41,887 nucleotides of DNA from Bacteroidales bacterium. Lineage in GTDB: Bacteria > Bacteroidota > Bacteroidia > Bacteroidales > JAGONC01. The stretch covers positions 1-41,887 of the forward strand of contig JAQUQD010000001.1 of assembly GCA_028716265.1 (NCBI GenBank), given 5' to 3'. Below the pieces are notes generated by a model, which had not been told where the DNA came from, made no database searches, and worked only from the letters and a program-made list of their open reading frames with translations. A program made the translations under genes and the position numbers. Below, piece after piece: positions 1 to 8,987 of this stretch (its first letter is position 1; each line of letters begins with the position of its first letter).

Positions 1-2163
1 TGGCGTCGGGTTTTAAATTTTAGCACACACGCCCAGCCGTCAGGGTTTTATAACGGGACGGAAGGCAAGGACGGTCAGGAGCTGAAGGACTTATTGCACA
101 ACCTGATCGACGGTCATCAACCCTTTTCATACTATTCCACAAAGGAAATGATGAAATATTCCGATCAGAATCCGGACAATCCGTACCATGTCCTCCTTGT
201 CTATACGGGTACATCCCACCCGAACGACGATTATGGTACCGGGAACAACCAACTCAACAGGGAGCATGTCTGGGCAAAATCCCATGGCTCGTTCACGGAC
301 TGGCTCCCCATGTACAGCGATGTGCACAACCTTAAACCCTGTGATGCATCCGTGAACAACGACAAGGGCAACAAGGATTTCGACGAAGGAGGGATAGCCC
401 ACCTGGAAGCCATTGGCTGTTATTATACCACGTATACCTGGGAACCACGTGACAGTGAAAAGGGAGACATTGCCAGGATCATTTTTTACATGGCGGTTAG
501 ATATGAAGGGGATCAAGGTGAGACTGACCTTGAAGTGGTCGACGAGATCAATACTTCACCTGCACCTGAACATGGACGGCTGTCCACGCTGCTGGAGTGG
601 AACCTGCAGGACCCTCCGGATCCCTTTGAGATGAACAGGAATGAGGTCATCTATGCCTGGCAGAAAAACCGCAATCCGTTCATCGATCACCCGCAGTTCG
701 CGCAACTGATCTGGGAAGCCGAAGCTGCAAGCCCCCTCAGAATCGGAGATATCCAGGCCTACCCCGGCACACCGGAAGAGAACCAGGAGGTAATCATCAG
801 TGCCTGTGTGTCAGGCAGTTCCCAGGCAATCACGGCCACGCTGCACTGGGGGCTTTCTTCTTCTGAACTCATCCACTCCCTCACCATGGAGATCGTCTCC
901 GGTCATTATACAGGCGAAATTACGGGCCAGCCCGAAGGCACCCGCGTGCACTACCGCATAGAAGCCTCTGACGGAATCCTGCAGTCCGGTTCACCAACCT
1001 ATGCATATGTCGTTAAGAATAAATACGACGGCCTGTTGACCAGTATCTATGAGATCCAGGGTCAGCAGGAGGAATCTCCTCTGATCAACCAGCAGGTGAC
1101 TACAACTGGTGTTGTGACTGCCACCTTCGGCGAGTATTATTACCTCCAGCAGGGTGTCGGACACTGGTCAGGCATCCGTGTGTGGGACCCAAACCGCTAC
1201 CAGAATCCGGGCGACAGTATTATAATTACAGGTAAAATAATTGAAAATGAAGAAGTTACGGAGATCAGGGATGTGACCTACCATTACACCCTCAAAACAA
1301 ACAACCTGACACCCGAACCTGTGCAGATCACGTGCTCCGAAATGAACGAAGCGTATGAGGGGACGCTCATCACCATTCTGAAGGCCGAGTGTACCGAATC
1401 CGATTACTATAACAACGACTGGATGTGGACCGTACAGGATGGCACTGGTTTTATGAAGGTGTACAATACGGCCATTTTTGAATATCAGCCCCTGGAAGGC
1501 GAACAGTATACGGTCACAGGACCGGTGAACCATACCGGAAGTTCCTGGTTCATCGAACTCCGGTCGGAGAAAGATGTGCTCCATGTTGTCGACATCACTC
1601 CGCCAATTGTCGAAATGGTGGAAGTGGTCAACTCTTCTACGGTCAGGATCCAGTTCTCCGAAACCCCCGATCAGTTTTCGGCGGAGGCGGAAACGAATTA
1701 TGCCATTAATAACGGTGTTACCATTCTGGACGCCAATCAGCAGGTAAATATGAAACGAAACATTTACCTGAACGTTTCCAGCCTGCAGAATGGAAAGTAT
1801 GAACTGAGCGTTCAGAATGTACAGGATCTGAGCGGAAATGTGATGCTTCCCTCTGTTCATCCCTTCACTGTGACGACCGGCATCCCCGGGAGAGATGGCT
1901 TTGCCGGGCTTTGTGTATGGCCGGACAGTCAATGCGCAGAATTATTCCTGGAATGGAATTCTACTACACCGATTGAAATTAGTTACCTGCTGACAGATGT
2001 CTGTGGGCGGCTTTTACAAAGCGGTGCGACGGAACTGCACCCGGGAATCCAGGTCCTTGGCCTGAAAACCTTCAACCCGGCACGGGGATGTTATTTTTTC
2101 ACAGTACAAACCAGCCAATACCATGGCACATGGAAACTGATCTTTCCTGGTCATGATCGTTGA
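1..2163 (+). CDS. Secreted endonuclease I family nuclease with T9SS sorting domain (5' truncated)
   Basis: The frame is open from the first base, so the start codon and most of the signal peptide lie outside the window; 720 residues are visible. Residues about 12-240 match the endonuclease I family (EndA/Vvn type, PF04231), which cleaves DNA and RNA outside the cell. The active-site signature NREHVWAKSHG is near residue 86, followed by a DVHNLKP stretch. After it come an Ig/fibronectin-like segment (about 240-335), an OB-fold-like segment (about 340-475) and a segment starting DITPPIVEMVEVV that resembles Ig-like (Big_5) repeats (about 535-630). The last 75 residues have the pattern of a type A T9SS C-terminal domain: strands around a DVCGRLLQSG turn, a GCYFFTVQT strand and a basic end. 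I infer export through the outer membrane by T9SS. Nuclease call firm; accessory domain boundaries approximate. Confidence 0.88.
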   Translation, partial: WRRVLNFSTHAQPSGFYNGTEGKDGQELKDLLHNLIDGHQPFSYYSTKEMMKYSDQNPDNPYHVLLVYTGTSHPNDDYGTGNNQLNREHVWAKSHGSFTDWLPMYSDVHNLKPCDASVNNDKGNKDFDEGGIAHLEAIGCYYTTYTWEPRDSEKGDIARIIFYMAVRYEGDQGETDLEVVDEINTSPAPEHGRLSTLLEWNLQDPPDPFEMNRNEVIYAWQKNRNPFIDHPQFAQLIWEAEAASPLRIGDIQAYPGTPEENQEVIISACVSGSSQAITATLHWGLSSSELIHSLTMEIVSGHYTGEITGQPEGTRVHYRIEASDGILQSGSPTYAYVVKNKYDGLLTSIYEIQGQQEESPLINQQVTTTGVVTATFGEYYYLQQGVGHWSGIRVWDPNRYQNPGDSIIITGKIIENEEVTEIRDVTYHYTLKTNNLTPEPVQITCSEMNEAYEGTLITILKAECTESDYYNNDWMWTVQDGTGFMKVYNTAIFEYQPLEGEQYTVTGPVNHTGSSWFIELRSEKDVLHVVDITPPIVEMVEVVNSSTVRIQFSETPDQFSAEAETNYAINNGVTILDANQQVNMKRNIYLNVSSLQNGKYELSVQNVQDLSGNVMLPSVHPFTVTTGIPGRDGFAGLCVWPDSQCAELFLEWNSTTPIEISYLLTDVCGRLLQSGATELHPGIQVLGLKTFNPARGCYFFTVQTSQYHGTWKLIFPGHDR

Positions 2164-2178
2164 TACCAGTAAATATAC

Positions 2179-2186
2179 TATTTTAG
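2179..2186 (+). promoter_or_regulatory. Possible -7 promoter box for the mannosyltransferase gene
   Basis: TATTTTAG differs by one base from the Bacteroidota -7 consensus TAnnTTTG and lies about 20 bases before the GTG start at 2208. No convincing -33 element is visible. This is a weak call. Confidence 0.3.
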
Positions 2187-2207
2187 CCACATTAAATCCG
2201 CAATGAA

Positions 2208-2942
2208 GTGTCTGACAGCATCGTAATCATACCGACCTACAACGAGATTGAAAACATCGAAAGGATCATACGTAAGGTTTTTTCACTTGAGAAACCATTC
2301 GACGTGCTGGTCATCGAAGACAATTCACCTGACGGAACCGCGGATAAGGTGAAAAGCCTCATGAAGGAGTTCAAGAACAGGCTGTTCATTGAGGAGCGGA
2401 AGGGAAAACTGGGGCTGGGCACTGCTTATATTCACGGTTTCAAGTGGGCGCTGGACCATGGATACCATTATATTTTTGAAATGGACGCTGACTTCAGCCA
2501 TAATCCGGATGACCTGGTCAGGCTGTATGGCGCCTGTGCAAATGACGGGGCCGACCTGGCCATCGGATCACGGTACATCAATGGAGTGAATGTGGTCAAC
2601 TGGCCAATGGGACGTGTTTTGATGTCGTATTATGCCTCCGCCTATGTACGGCTGATCACACGCATGAAGGTCAGGGATACTACAGCCGGATTCAAATGCT
2701 ATACACGCAGGGTTTTGGAAGCCATCAACCTAGATAGGATCAGTTTTATAGGGTATGCCTTCCAGATCGAAATGAAATACACGGCCTGGAAACTGGGTTT
2801 CCGAGTCGTGGAGGTGCCTATCATTTTTACGGACCGCACGCAGGGAGAGTCGAAAATGAACACCAATATTTTCAAGGAAGCTATTCTGGGGGTGATCAGC
2901 CTGAGGTTCAAAAATATCAGGAAGATCCACCGAAAACAATAA
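2208..2942 (+). CDS. Polyprenol monophosphomannose synthase (GT2 family, Dpm1-like)
   Basis: This 244-residue soluble family 2 glycosyltransferase probably moves mannose (or another sugar) from a nucleotide sugar to a polyprenyl phosphate at the inner face of the membrane, giving a lipid-linked donor for cell-surface glycosylation. Seen: an N-terminal PTYNEIENI motif, EDNSPDGTA in the nucleotide-binding loop, the metal-binding DADFSHNP, then IGSRYING, DTTAGFKCY and TQGESKM, all typical of Dpm1-like enzymes. There is no C-terminal membrane segment, so this is the short catalytic form. The start is GTG at 2208; the ATG at 2203 is out of frame. The dihydroorotase gene follows 16 bases downstream, a pairing I recall as common in Bacteroidota. 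Exact sugar and acceptor cannot be read from sequence. Confidence 0.88.
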   Translation: MSDSIVIIPTYNEIENIERIIRKVFSLEKPFDVLVIEDNSPDGTADKVKSLMKEFKNRLFIEERKGKLGLGTAYIHGFKWALDHGYHYIFEMDADFSHNPDDLVRLYGACANDGADLAIGSRYINGVNVVNWPMGRVLMSYYASAYVRLITRMKVRDTTAGFKCYTRRVLEAINLDRISFIGYAFQIEMKYTAWKLGFRVVEVPIIFTDRTQGESKMNTNIFKEAILGVISLRFKNIRKIHRKQ

Positions 2943-2958
2943 GTAATCCTGCTCCTTC

Positions 2959-4314
2959 ATGATCTCCATGAATAACAACTACCATATCTTCAACGGATGG
3001 ATTGTCAATGAACATCAGGTGTTCAAAGGCGGGCTCGTCATACGGAACGGACTGATCGAGACGGTCTATCACGGCGACAGATCACTGGATGACAAAGACC
3101 TTATCGCGCTTGATGCCGGACATAAATGGATATTGCCAGGAGTCATCGATGATCATGTCCATTTCAGGGAGCCAGGCCTAACGCATAAAGGTGATATTGC
3201 TTCCGAGAGCAGAGCGGCTGTGGCCGGAGGGATCACCTCTTTTATGGATATGCCGAACACACTTCCACCGACCCTCACACAGGCTCAACTCGAAGAAAAA
3301 TTTCAGCTGGCCACCCAAAAATCCCTGGCCAATTACTCCTTTTACCTGGGTGCATCCAACTCCAACCTGGATGAAGTACTGAAAACCGATCCCCGGAGGG
3401 TGTGCGGCATCAAGATCTTTTTGGGATCATCCACCGGAAATATGATGCTGGATGATCTCCAGACACTGCGGACCATTTTTGCCCGGTCGCCCGTTCTCAT
3501 TGCAGTGCACTGCGAGGATGAGTGGACCATTCAGAAGAACGAGGCCATCTGCAGGGAAGTGTATGGCGAAGATCCGCCGGCATCCGTGCACCCGAAGATC
3601 AGGAACCATGAAGTCTGCTTGTTGTCCAGCTCCTTTGCCGTGAGGCTGGCCAGGGAATACAACACACGACTGCATATCCTTCACCTGTCGACGGCTGAAG
3701 AAGCGGAATTGCTGGATGATTCGTCGCCCCTCGAGCAAAAAAGGATCACGGGTGAAGTATGCGTCCATCATCTGTGGTTCTCCGAGGCGGATTATGCCCG
3801 CCTGGGTAACCGGATCAAGTGGAACCCTGCTGTCAAAACAGAAAGTGACCGTATAGCACTTTTTGAGGCACTGCTACAGGATCAGATTGATATCGTAGCC
3901 ACCGACCATGCCCCCCATACATTGGAGGAAAAAAACAGAAATTACTTTAACTCCCCTTCAGGAGCTCCTTTCGTTCAACACGCGCTGGTCGCCATGCTTG
4001 AGTTTTACCATCAGGGAAAGATATCACTGGAGAAGATCGTACAGAAAATGTGTCATAATCCGGCAATCCTCTACCGGATCGAAAAGCGGGGTTTTATCTG
4101 CGAGGGATACTGGGCTGATGTCGTCCTGGTGAACCCGGATGATCCATGGACTGTGGACCCTTCAAACCTGCTGTACAAATGCGGATGGTCACCCATGGAG
4201 GGACAGCAGTTCCATGCCAGGATCACACACACTTTTGTGAACGGGTACCTGGTTCATGAAAGGGGACAGATCTACGATTCAATGAATGGACAGCGTCTGA
4301 CATTTAAACGGTAA
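2959..4314 (+). CDS. pyrC: Dihydroorotase
   Basis: Catalyses reversible ring closure of N-carbamoyl-aspartate to dihydroorotate, third step of pyrimidine synthesis, in the cytoplasm. The 451-residue length fits the long bacterial form. Metal-site motifs are in order: DDHVHFREPG (HxH pair), a lysine in GIKIFLGSSTG placed where the carbamylated bridging lysine is expected, AVHCED, ILHLSTAEE, and ATDHAPH with the catalytic aspartate. The substrate-contact segment MDMPNTLPP is also present. ATG at 2959 is used; a second in-frame ATG at 2968 is equally plausible. Gene order suggests co-transcription with the mannosyltransferase in front and the lipoprotein behind (9-base gap). Allantoinase and hydantoinase are relatives, but the motif set favours dihydroorotase. 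Confidence 0.93.
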   Translation: MISMNNNYHIFNGWIVNEHQVFKGGLVIRNGLIETVYHGDRSLDDKDLIALDAGHKWILPGVIDDHVHFREPGLTHKGDIASESRAAVAGGITSFMDMPNTLPPTLTQAQLEEKFQLATQKSLANYSFYLGASNSNLDEVLKTDPRRVCGIKIFLGSSTGNMMLDDLQTLRTIFARSPVLIAVHCEDEWTIQKNEAICREVYGEDPPASVHPKIRNHEVCLLSSSFAVRLAREYNTRLHILHLSTAEEAELLDDSSPLEQKRITGEVCVHHLWFSEADYARLGNRIKWNPAVKTESDRIALFEALLQDQIDIVATDHAPHTLEEKNRNYFNSPSGAPFVQHALVAMLEFYHQGKISLEKIVQKMCHNPAILYRIEKRGFICEGYWADVVLVNPDDPWTVDPSNLLYKCGWSPMEGQQFHARITHTFVNGYLVHERGQIYDSMNGQRLTFKR

Positions 4315-4323
4315 TCCAAACTT

Positions 4324-5088
4324 ATGAAAGGTCATCTGCGCATATCGTCAGGAAATACATGGATGATTTCCGCCCTGGTCAGTGTCTTTCTCCGTGCGGG
4401 CTGCTCTTCCAAACAGGGAAAAAAGATCATCAGCACCTACGAAGGAGGCGATCCGAAGCAAATTAACTATTACCAACTGGAAGGAAAAGATACCCTCTGG
4501 ATTCGGTCGGAGTATTTATACCAGAATGGCAACGAACAGCTGGAAGGTGATTTGGAAGCCGATGGCCGCATGAGCGGCACCTGGACCATCTGGTATGAAG
4601 ATGGGAAAAAGAATGCGACCGCTGCTTTCGGGAATGGAATGCGGAGAGGCGACTGGCAGGTCTGGGATTTCGATGGGATTCTTCTGACTGCCGGTTCATA
4701 TGAAATGGAAGTGGATTCAACCGGATTTCCGCTGACCCTTCGGTTTTACAGCACAGCCGACAGCATCCGTGACATTACCGGGCAAATTGATTTTTATCCC
4801 AATCACCTCAAGAAAACTGAAGGCCCGGTGTTGGACGGTAAAAAACATGGACTCTGGAAAGCCTGGTATAAGGACGGGACCAAATGGAGTGAAGGGATTT
4901 TTCAGCATGATATGAATCATGGAAGGCATACGGTATGGCACCAGAACGGGCAGAAATTTTACGAGGGTGACTACATCGTCGGTCAACGTTCAGGGATATG
5001 GAAATTCTGGGCCGAGGACGGCAGGCTGTTGAAGGAAACGAATTACAACGAGCTCAGGAATCAACTGGAACAGAAGGAATCGGAATGA
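4324..5088 (+). CDS. MORN-repeat (YwqK-like) putative lipoprotein
   Basis: A 254-residue protein with a hydrophobic N-terminus ending in FLRAGCSS. The cysteine near residue 28 could be a lipidation site, but arginine at -3 makes the lipobox poor. From about residue 75 on there are repeated blocks of the form GxWxxWYxDGxK, for example SGTWTIWYEDGKK, HGLWKAWYKDGTK and SGIWKFWAEDGR. These belong to the MORN-variant/YwqK family, annotated in databases as toxin-antitoxin YwqK antitoxin; that name is misleading for exported Bacteroidota proteins. It is probably an envelope protein of unknown role. It is the last gene before the hairpin at 5111-5145 and may be the end of the operon starting at 2208. 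Confidence 0.75.
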   Translation: MKGHLRISSGNTWMISALVSVFLRAGCSSKQGKKIISTYEGGDPKQINYYQLEGKDTLWIRSEYLYQNGNEQLEGDLEADGRMSGTWTIWYEDGKKNATAAFGNGMRRGDWQVWDFDGILLTAGSYEMEVDSTGFPLTLRFYSTADSIRDITGQIDFYPNHLKKTEGPVLDGKKHGLWKAWYKDGTKWSEGIFQHDMNHGRHTVWHQNGQKFYEGDYIVGQRSGIWKFWAEDGRLLKETNYNELRNQLEQKESE

Positions 5089-5110
5089 TTCGCCTGACCT
5101 GATAAAACAA

Positions 5111-5145
5111 CAGTGGCCTGCATTGCTTTTGAGCGCAGGCCACTG
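5111..5145. terminator. Bidirectional hairpin terminator between MORN gene and tRNA-fMet
   Basis: An 11-bp perfect inverted repeat (CAGTGGCCTGC at 5111-5121 and GCAGGCCACTG at 5135-5145) encloses a 13-base loop. On the plus strand CCGTTTTCC follows; on the minus strand TTGTTTTATC follows. It sits between convergent units: the MORN lipoprotein gene ending at 5088 and the minus-strand tRNA whose 3' end is at 5155, so it could stop transcription from both sides. Confidence 0.75.
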
Positions 5146-5154
5146 CCGTTTTCC

Positions 5155-5229
<75 letters not shown>

Positions 5230-5279
5230 GTATATCTCTTAATTCTTGTTAATTATTCCTCTCAGCCCTGATATTCCAT

Positions 5280-5287
5280 TAAATTTG
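5280..5287 (+). promoter_or_regulatory. Putative -7 promoter box for era
   Basis: TAAATTTG matches the Bacteroidota -7 consensus TAnnTTTG exactly and lies about 60 bases before the era start. It overlaps the core of the opposite-facing box at 5292-5299. The -33 element is not clear. Confidence 0.5.
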
Positions 5288-5291
5288 TGTG

Positions 5292-5299
5292 CAAATATA
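5292..5299 (-). promoter_or_regulatory. Putative -7 promoter box for tRNA-fMet
   Basis: On the minus strand TATATTTG matches TAnnTTTG exactly. Transcription would begin near 5285 and reach the tRNA 5' end at 5229 after a leader of about 55 bases to be trimmed by RNase P. Confidence 0.5.
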
Positions 5300-5348
5300 C
5301 TAACTATTTCTTTTATGTTAATTTACATGGGAAGAAAAAAGTTCCGGA

Positions 5349-6227
5349 ATGGCTCATAAATCAGGATTTATCAATATTATCGGGAATCCGAACACGGGTA
5401 AATCCACCCTCATGAACGCCCTGGTCGGTGAAAAACTATCCATCATCACTTCCAAGGCCCAGACCACCCGCCACCGTATCATGGGTATTGTCAATGGCGA
5501 GGACTTTCAACTGGTCTATTCCGACACCCCGGGTATCATCAAACCTCATTACAAGCTTCACGAATCCATGATGAAGTATATTGAGACGGCCCTGACCGAT
5601 GCTGATATCATCCTTTATGTCACCCAGCCAGACGAGGGATCGTATGAAGCCGGAGTCATTGAAGCCATCAATAAATCGGGTGTCCCGGTCATCGTCATCA
5701 TCAATAAGATCGATCTGTCAAACCAGCCTGAGGTGGAATCGAAGATCCGTGAGATGGAGGGATATTTCCCGGGCGCAGAAGTAATTCCCGTTTCCGCTTT
5801 ACTCCGTTTCAATCTGAGTTCAGTGTTTGAAAGGATTCTGGATAAACTCCCTGCCGCCCCTCCCTACTATCCTAAAGACGAGCTGACAGACCGTTCTCTC
5901 CGTTTTTTTGTATCGGAGATCATCCGTGAGAAAATATTGCTGAATTATCACCAGGAAATTCCGTATTCGGCGGAGGTGGTTATCGATCAGTTCAGGGAAA
6001 AAGATGACATCACCGTCATCGCTGCATTCATCATCGTGGGAAGGGATTCGCAGAAAGCCATTATCCTCGGTAATAAGGGGAATGCGATCAAAAAACTGGG
6101 TGTCGATGCCCGGAAAGAGATCGAGAAGTTTCTGGAAACCAAAGTCTTCCTCGAATTGACCGTTAAAGTGAGGAGCGAATGGCGTGATGACCCCATCCAG
6201 TTGAAAAGATTCGGCTATGAGTTGTAA
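5349..6227 (+). CDS. era: GTPase Era
   Basis: Ribosome-assembly GTPase that binds the 3' end of 16S rRNA and monitors 30S maturation. The 292-residue length is normal. G motifs: GNPNTGKST (P-loop, residues about 12-20), DTPGI (G3), NKID (G4) and a PVSAL-type G5. The C-terminal half is a KH domain with the GNKGNAIKKLG segment that forms the GxxG RNA-binding loop, and the protein ends at RFGYEL. Era and Der are adjacent here (27-base gap), so two ribosome-assembly GTPases are probably co-expressed. The start at ATG 5349 puts the P-loop at the usual distance from the N-terminus. Confidence 0.97.
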   Translation: MAHKSGFINIIGNPNTGKSTLMNALVGEKLSIITSKAQTTRHRIMGIVNGEDFQLVYSDTPGIIKPHYKLHESMMKYIETALTDADIILYVTQPDEGSYEAGVIEAINKSGVPVIVIINKIDLSNQPEVESKIREMEGYFPGAEVIPVSALLRFNLSSVFERILDKLPAAPPYYPKDELTDRSLRFFVSEIIREKILLNYHQEIPYSAEVVIDQFREKDDITVIAAFIIVGRDSQKAIILGNKGNAIKKLGVDARKEIEKFLETKVFLELTVKVRSEWRDDPIQLKRFGYEL

Positions 6228-6254
6228 ATTTGTACCGGGTAAAATGAGGATCTC

Positions 6255-7559
6255 ATGAGCAATCTTGTTGCGATCGTGGGCAGGCCCAATGTAGGTAAGT
6301 CAACATTGTTCAACCGCCTTACGGGCACCCGGCAGGCCATCGTTGACTCTGCCAGCGGAGTGACGCGTGACCGGCATTACGGTCATTCCGACTGGAATGG
6401 CATCGAGTTTTCGGTTATGGATACCGGTGGCTATGTCATGGGTTCGGATGATGTATTCGAAAAAGAGATCCAGAAACAGGTGATCCTTGCCATCGAGGAA
6501 GCCGACGTCATCCTTTTCATGGTTGACACCATCGAAGGATTGACGCCGATGGACGAAGATGTGGCAAAACTGCTGCGCCGGTCGGATAAGAAGGTGTTCC
6601 TGCTGGCCAATAAAACGGATAATATCGATCTTTACAACAGCACCAATGAATTCTATAAGCTGGGGTTGGGCAGGGTATACCCCATAGGCTCCATGGATGG
6701 CTCGGGAACCGGGGAGCTGCTGGATGACCTGGTGAAAGAACTCGGTGAGAAGAGGCAGGAAAAGATCGCCGACCTGCCTAGGGTGGCTGTCGTTGGGCGG
6801 CCCAATGTCGGGAAATCATCACTTGTAAACGCACTTCTGGGAGAGGATCGCCATATCGTCACCCCGGTAGCAGGAACCACCCGGGATTCTATCTATACCC
6901 GCTTCAAAAGCTTCGGATTCGATTTCTTCCTGGTAGATACGGCGGGTATCAGGAAAAAAGGGAAAGTGTCGGAAGATATAGAATTCTATTCGGTCATGCG
7001 CTCCATCCGAGCCATCGAGAACAGCGACGTGTGCATGATCATGGTCGATGCCCTCCAGGGTTTTGAAGGGCAGGACCTGAACATCTTTCACCTCGCCCAG
7101 AAGAACTTCAAGGGCATCGTGCTCCTGGTAAACAAATGGGATCTTATTGAAAAAGAAACGAATACATACCTTGCTTTTGAATCTGACATCAAAAAGAAGA
7201 TCAGCCCTTTCACCGATGTACCGATCCTCTTCATATCGGCAACCGGCAAACTGAGGATACACAAAGCACTGGAAACTTGCATGAAGGTCTTTCAAAACCG
7301 GACCAGGAAAATACCGACATCCCGGCTCAACGACATGCTGCTACCGATCCTGAAAGAGAATCCGCCACCCATGTACAAGGGCAAACAGATCAGGATCAAG
7401 TACATCACCCAGCTGAAGACCCACTATCCATCCTTTGTATTTTTCTGTAATCTACCCCAATACGTAAAAGATCCCTACAAACGGTTTGTCGAAAACCATC
7501 TCCGGCGTCATTATGATTTTTCGGGCATTCCCATACAGATCTATTTCAGAAGCAAATGA
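6255..7559 (+). CDS. der: GTPase Der (EngA), tandem G domains
   Basis: Essential GTPase for 50S subunit assembly. The 434-residue protein has two G domains in tandem followed by a KH-like domain. The first has GRPNVGKST near residue 8, DTGGY and NKTD. The second begins near residue 178 with GRPNVGKSS, then DTAGIRKKG and NKWDLI. The C-terminal KH-like segment runs from about residue 355 and contains [17 protein letters not shown]. This architecture is unique to Der. It starts 27 bases after era on the same strand. Confidence 0.97.
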   Translation: MSNLVAIVGRPNVGKSTLFNRLTGTRQAIVDSASGVTRDRHYGHSDWNGIEFSVMDTGGYVMGSDDVFEKEIQKQVILAIEEADVILFMVDTIEGLTPMDEDVAKLLRRSDKKVFLLANKTDNIDLYNSTNEFYKLGLGRVYPIGSMDGSGTGELLDDLVKELGEKRQEKIADLPRVAVVGRPNVGKSSLVNALLGEDRHIVTPVAGTTRDSIYTRFKSFGFDFFLVDTAGIRKKGKVSEDIEFYSVMRSIRAIENSDVCMIMVDALQGFEGQDLNIFHLAQKNFKGIVLLVNKWDLIEKETNTYLAFESDIKKKISPFTDVPILFISATGKLRIHKALETCMKVFQNRTRKIPTSRLNDMLLPILKENPPPMYKGKQIRIKYITQLKTHYPSFVFFCNLPQYVKDPYKRFVENHLRRHYDFSGIPIQIYFRSK

Positions 7560-7629
7560 TATTTCGTGATGATCGCGCTCCCACAGAATAGCATCAGGAT
7601 GGATTCCTTACTGTAAAAAGTACCGTTGT

Positions 7630-8013
7630 ATGGAAGAACATATCCGCATTGATAAATGGCTCTGGGCGGTCAGATTGTTCAAGACCCGGAATCAGGCTTC
7701 GCTGGCCTGCCGGGCAGGAAAAGTCAGGATGGGCGACCAGACCGTGAAACCTTCACGCGAAGTGCATCCCATGGATGTGATATCAGTCAACCTGGGCTTT
7801 ATCTCCCGGACAGTTCAGGTGAAGGCCCTTCTGGACAACCGTGTGTCTGCCAGGCTGGTGCCGGAGTATGCCACCGACCTGACGCCGGAAGAGGAATATG
7901 CCCGCCGGAAAATGGTCAGGGAGGCCAACTATGAGCAGAGGGAACGCGGACTGGGTCGTCCGACAAAGAAACAACGCCGCGATATTGTGAAGCTGAAGCG
8001 CTATAAAATCTGA
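7630..8013 (+). CDS. hslR: S4-domain RNA-binding protein, Hsp15 (HslR) family
   Basis: A 127-residue basic protein that opens with an S4 RNA-binding domain: RIDKWLWAVRLFKTRNQA, then CRAGKVRMGDQTVKPSREV. The C-terminus is lysine/arginine-rich (GRPTKKQRRDI). Hsp15 in E. coli binds stalled 50S subunits that carry peptidyl-tRNA and helps recycle them; the same job is inferred. Position after era and der fits a translation-related group, though a 70-base gap separates it from der. Confidence 0.88.
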   Translation: MEEHIRIDKWLWAVRLFKTRNQASLACRAGKVRMGDQTVKPSREVHPMDVISVNLGFISRTVQVKALLDNRVSARLVPEYATDLTPEEEYARRKMVREANYEQRERGLGRPTKKQRRDIVKLKRYKI

Positions 8014-8058
8014 TCGATTCCATTTACAATCATATCGCCCCAACCTGAACTTTATGGT

Positions 8059-8916
8059 ATGAAAAGCATCTTTCAACCCTATGACGCCACCCGGGAACAG
8101 ATCGATCAACGCGTACGGGACATCTTGTCAACGGAGCCAGACCGGGATCATTTACCCCTGATCAAGAGGCAACTGGTTGAATTCCTCGACCTGACGACTC
8201 TGGAAGGAAGCGATACACGGCAACGCATCGTGCAGCTTTGCGAAAAGGCGTTGCGTATGCGTGATGAAACCCTGGATCGGCTGAGTGTAGCCGCTGTTTG
8301 TGTATATTCACCCTTTGTCACCGTGGCCAGAAATACCCTGGCGGACTCCGGCATTAAGGTCGCCTGCGCAACCGGCGGTTTCCCTTCCGGGCAGTTGCCA
8401 CTCCCGCTCAAGTGCCAGGAGATCCGCTATGCCCTCGATCAGGGAGCCGACGAGATCGATACGGTCATCAGCCGGGGAAAGCTCCTGGAAGGCAATGAAA
8501 ATGAAGTGTACGATGAGATTGTCGCCATCCGCGGGATCTGCCATGGGAAAGTGCTTAAAATCATTCTGGAAACAGGAGAGCTGGCAACCGTCCAGCTGAT
8601 CAGAAAAGCCAGTGAACTGGCCCTGATGGCAGGAGCTGACTTCATCAAAACCTCCACCGGCAAGATTCAGCCTGCCGCCACGGAGCAGGCCGTCCTGATC
8701 ATGCTCGATGCCATCAAGGAGTTTGCACAGACAACCGGAAAACAAGCCGGGATAAAGCCGGCCGGGGGAATTCAGCAACCGGATCAGGCCATGCGGTATT
8801 ACCGGCTTGTACGTCACATCATGGGTGATGCATGGCTCAATCCCCGGTTGTTTAGAATTGGTGCCAGCAGATTGGCTGACCAGCTGTGGAATGACCTGAA
8901 AGCCAGACTGGAATAA
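8059..8916 (+). CDS. deoC: Deoxyribose-phosphate aldolase
   Basis: Cleaves 2-deoxyribose 5-phosphate to glyceraldehyde 3-phosphate and acetaldehyde in deoxynucleoside breakdown, by a class I (Schiff base) mechanism. The 285-residue TIM-barrel protein has the Schiff-base lysine in GADFIKTSTGK, the second active-site lysine in AGIKPAGGI, and the acid/base aspartate in EIDTVISRG. It is longer than the E. coli enzyme (259 residues) because of an N-terminal extension of about 40 residues, usual for this subgroup. It begins 45 bases after hslR. No other nucleoside catabolism gene is in the window. Confidence 0.95.
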   Translation: MKSIFQPYDATREQIDQRVRDILSTEPDRDHLPLIKRQLVEFLDLTTLEGSDTRQRIVQLCEKALRMRDETLDRLSVAAVCVYSPFVTVARNTLADSGIKVACATGGFPSGQLPLPLKCQEIRYALDQGADEIDTVISRGKLLEGNENEVYDEIVAIRGICHGKVLKIILETGELATVQLIRKASELALMAGADFIKTSTGKIQPAATEQAVLIMLDAIKEFAQTTGKQAGIKPAGGIQQPDQAMRYYRLVRHIMGDAWLNPRLFRIGASRLADQLWNDLKARLE

Positions 8917-8987
8917 ACTTTACAACCATAGAGTGAAATACTGAATAGGAATTTCATCCTGGTATAATACTTGATAAACCTTCCCGC

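Noticed and set aside
1168..1932. A 254-codon minus-strand frame inside the endonuclease gene
   Set aside because: Antisense to a clear multi-domain secreted protein; no start context or family resemblance.
4324..5088. MORN/YwqK protein as an antitoxin of a toxin-antitoxin pair
   Set aside because: No toxin gene is adjacent and the protein has an export signal, so the database family name is not supported as a function here.
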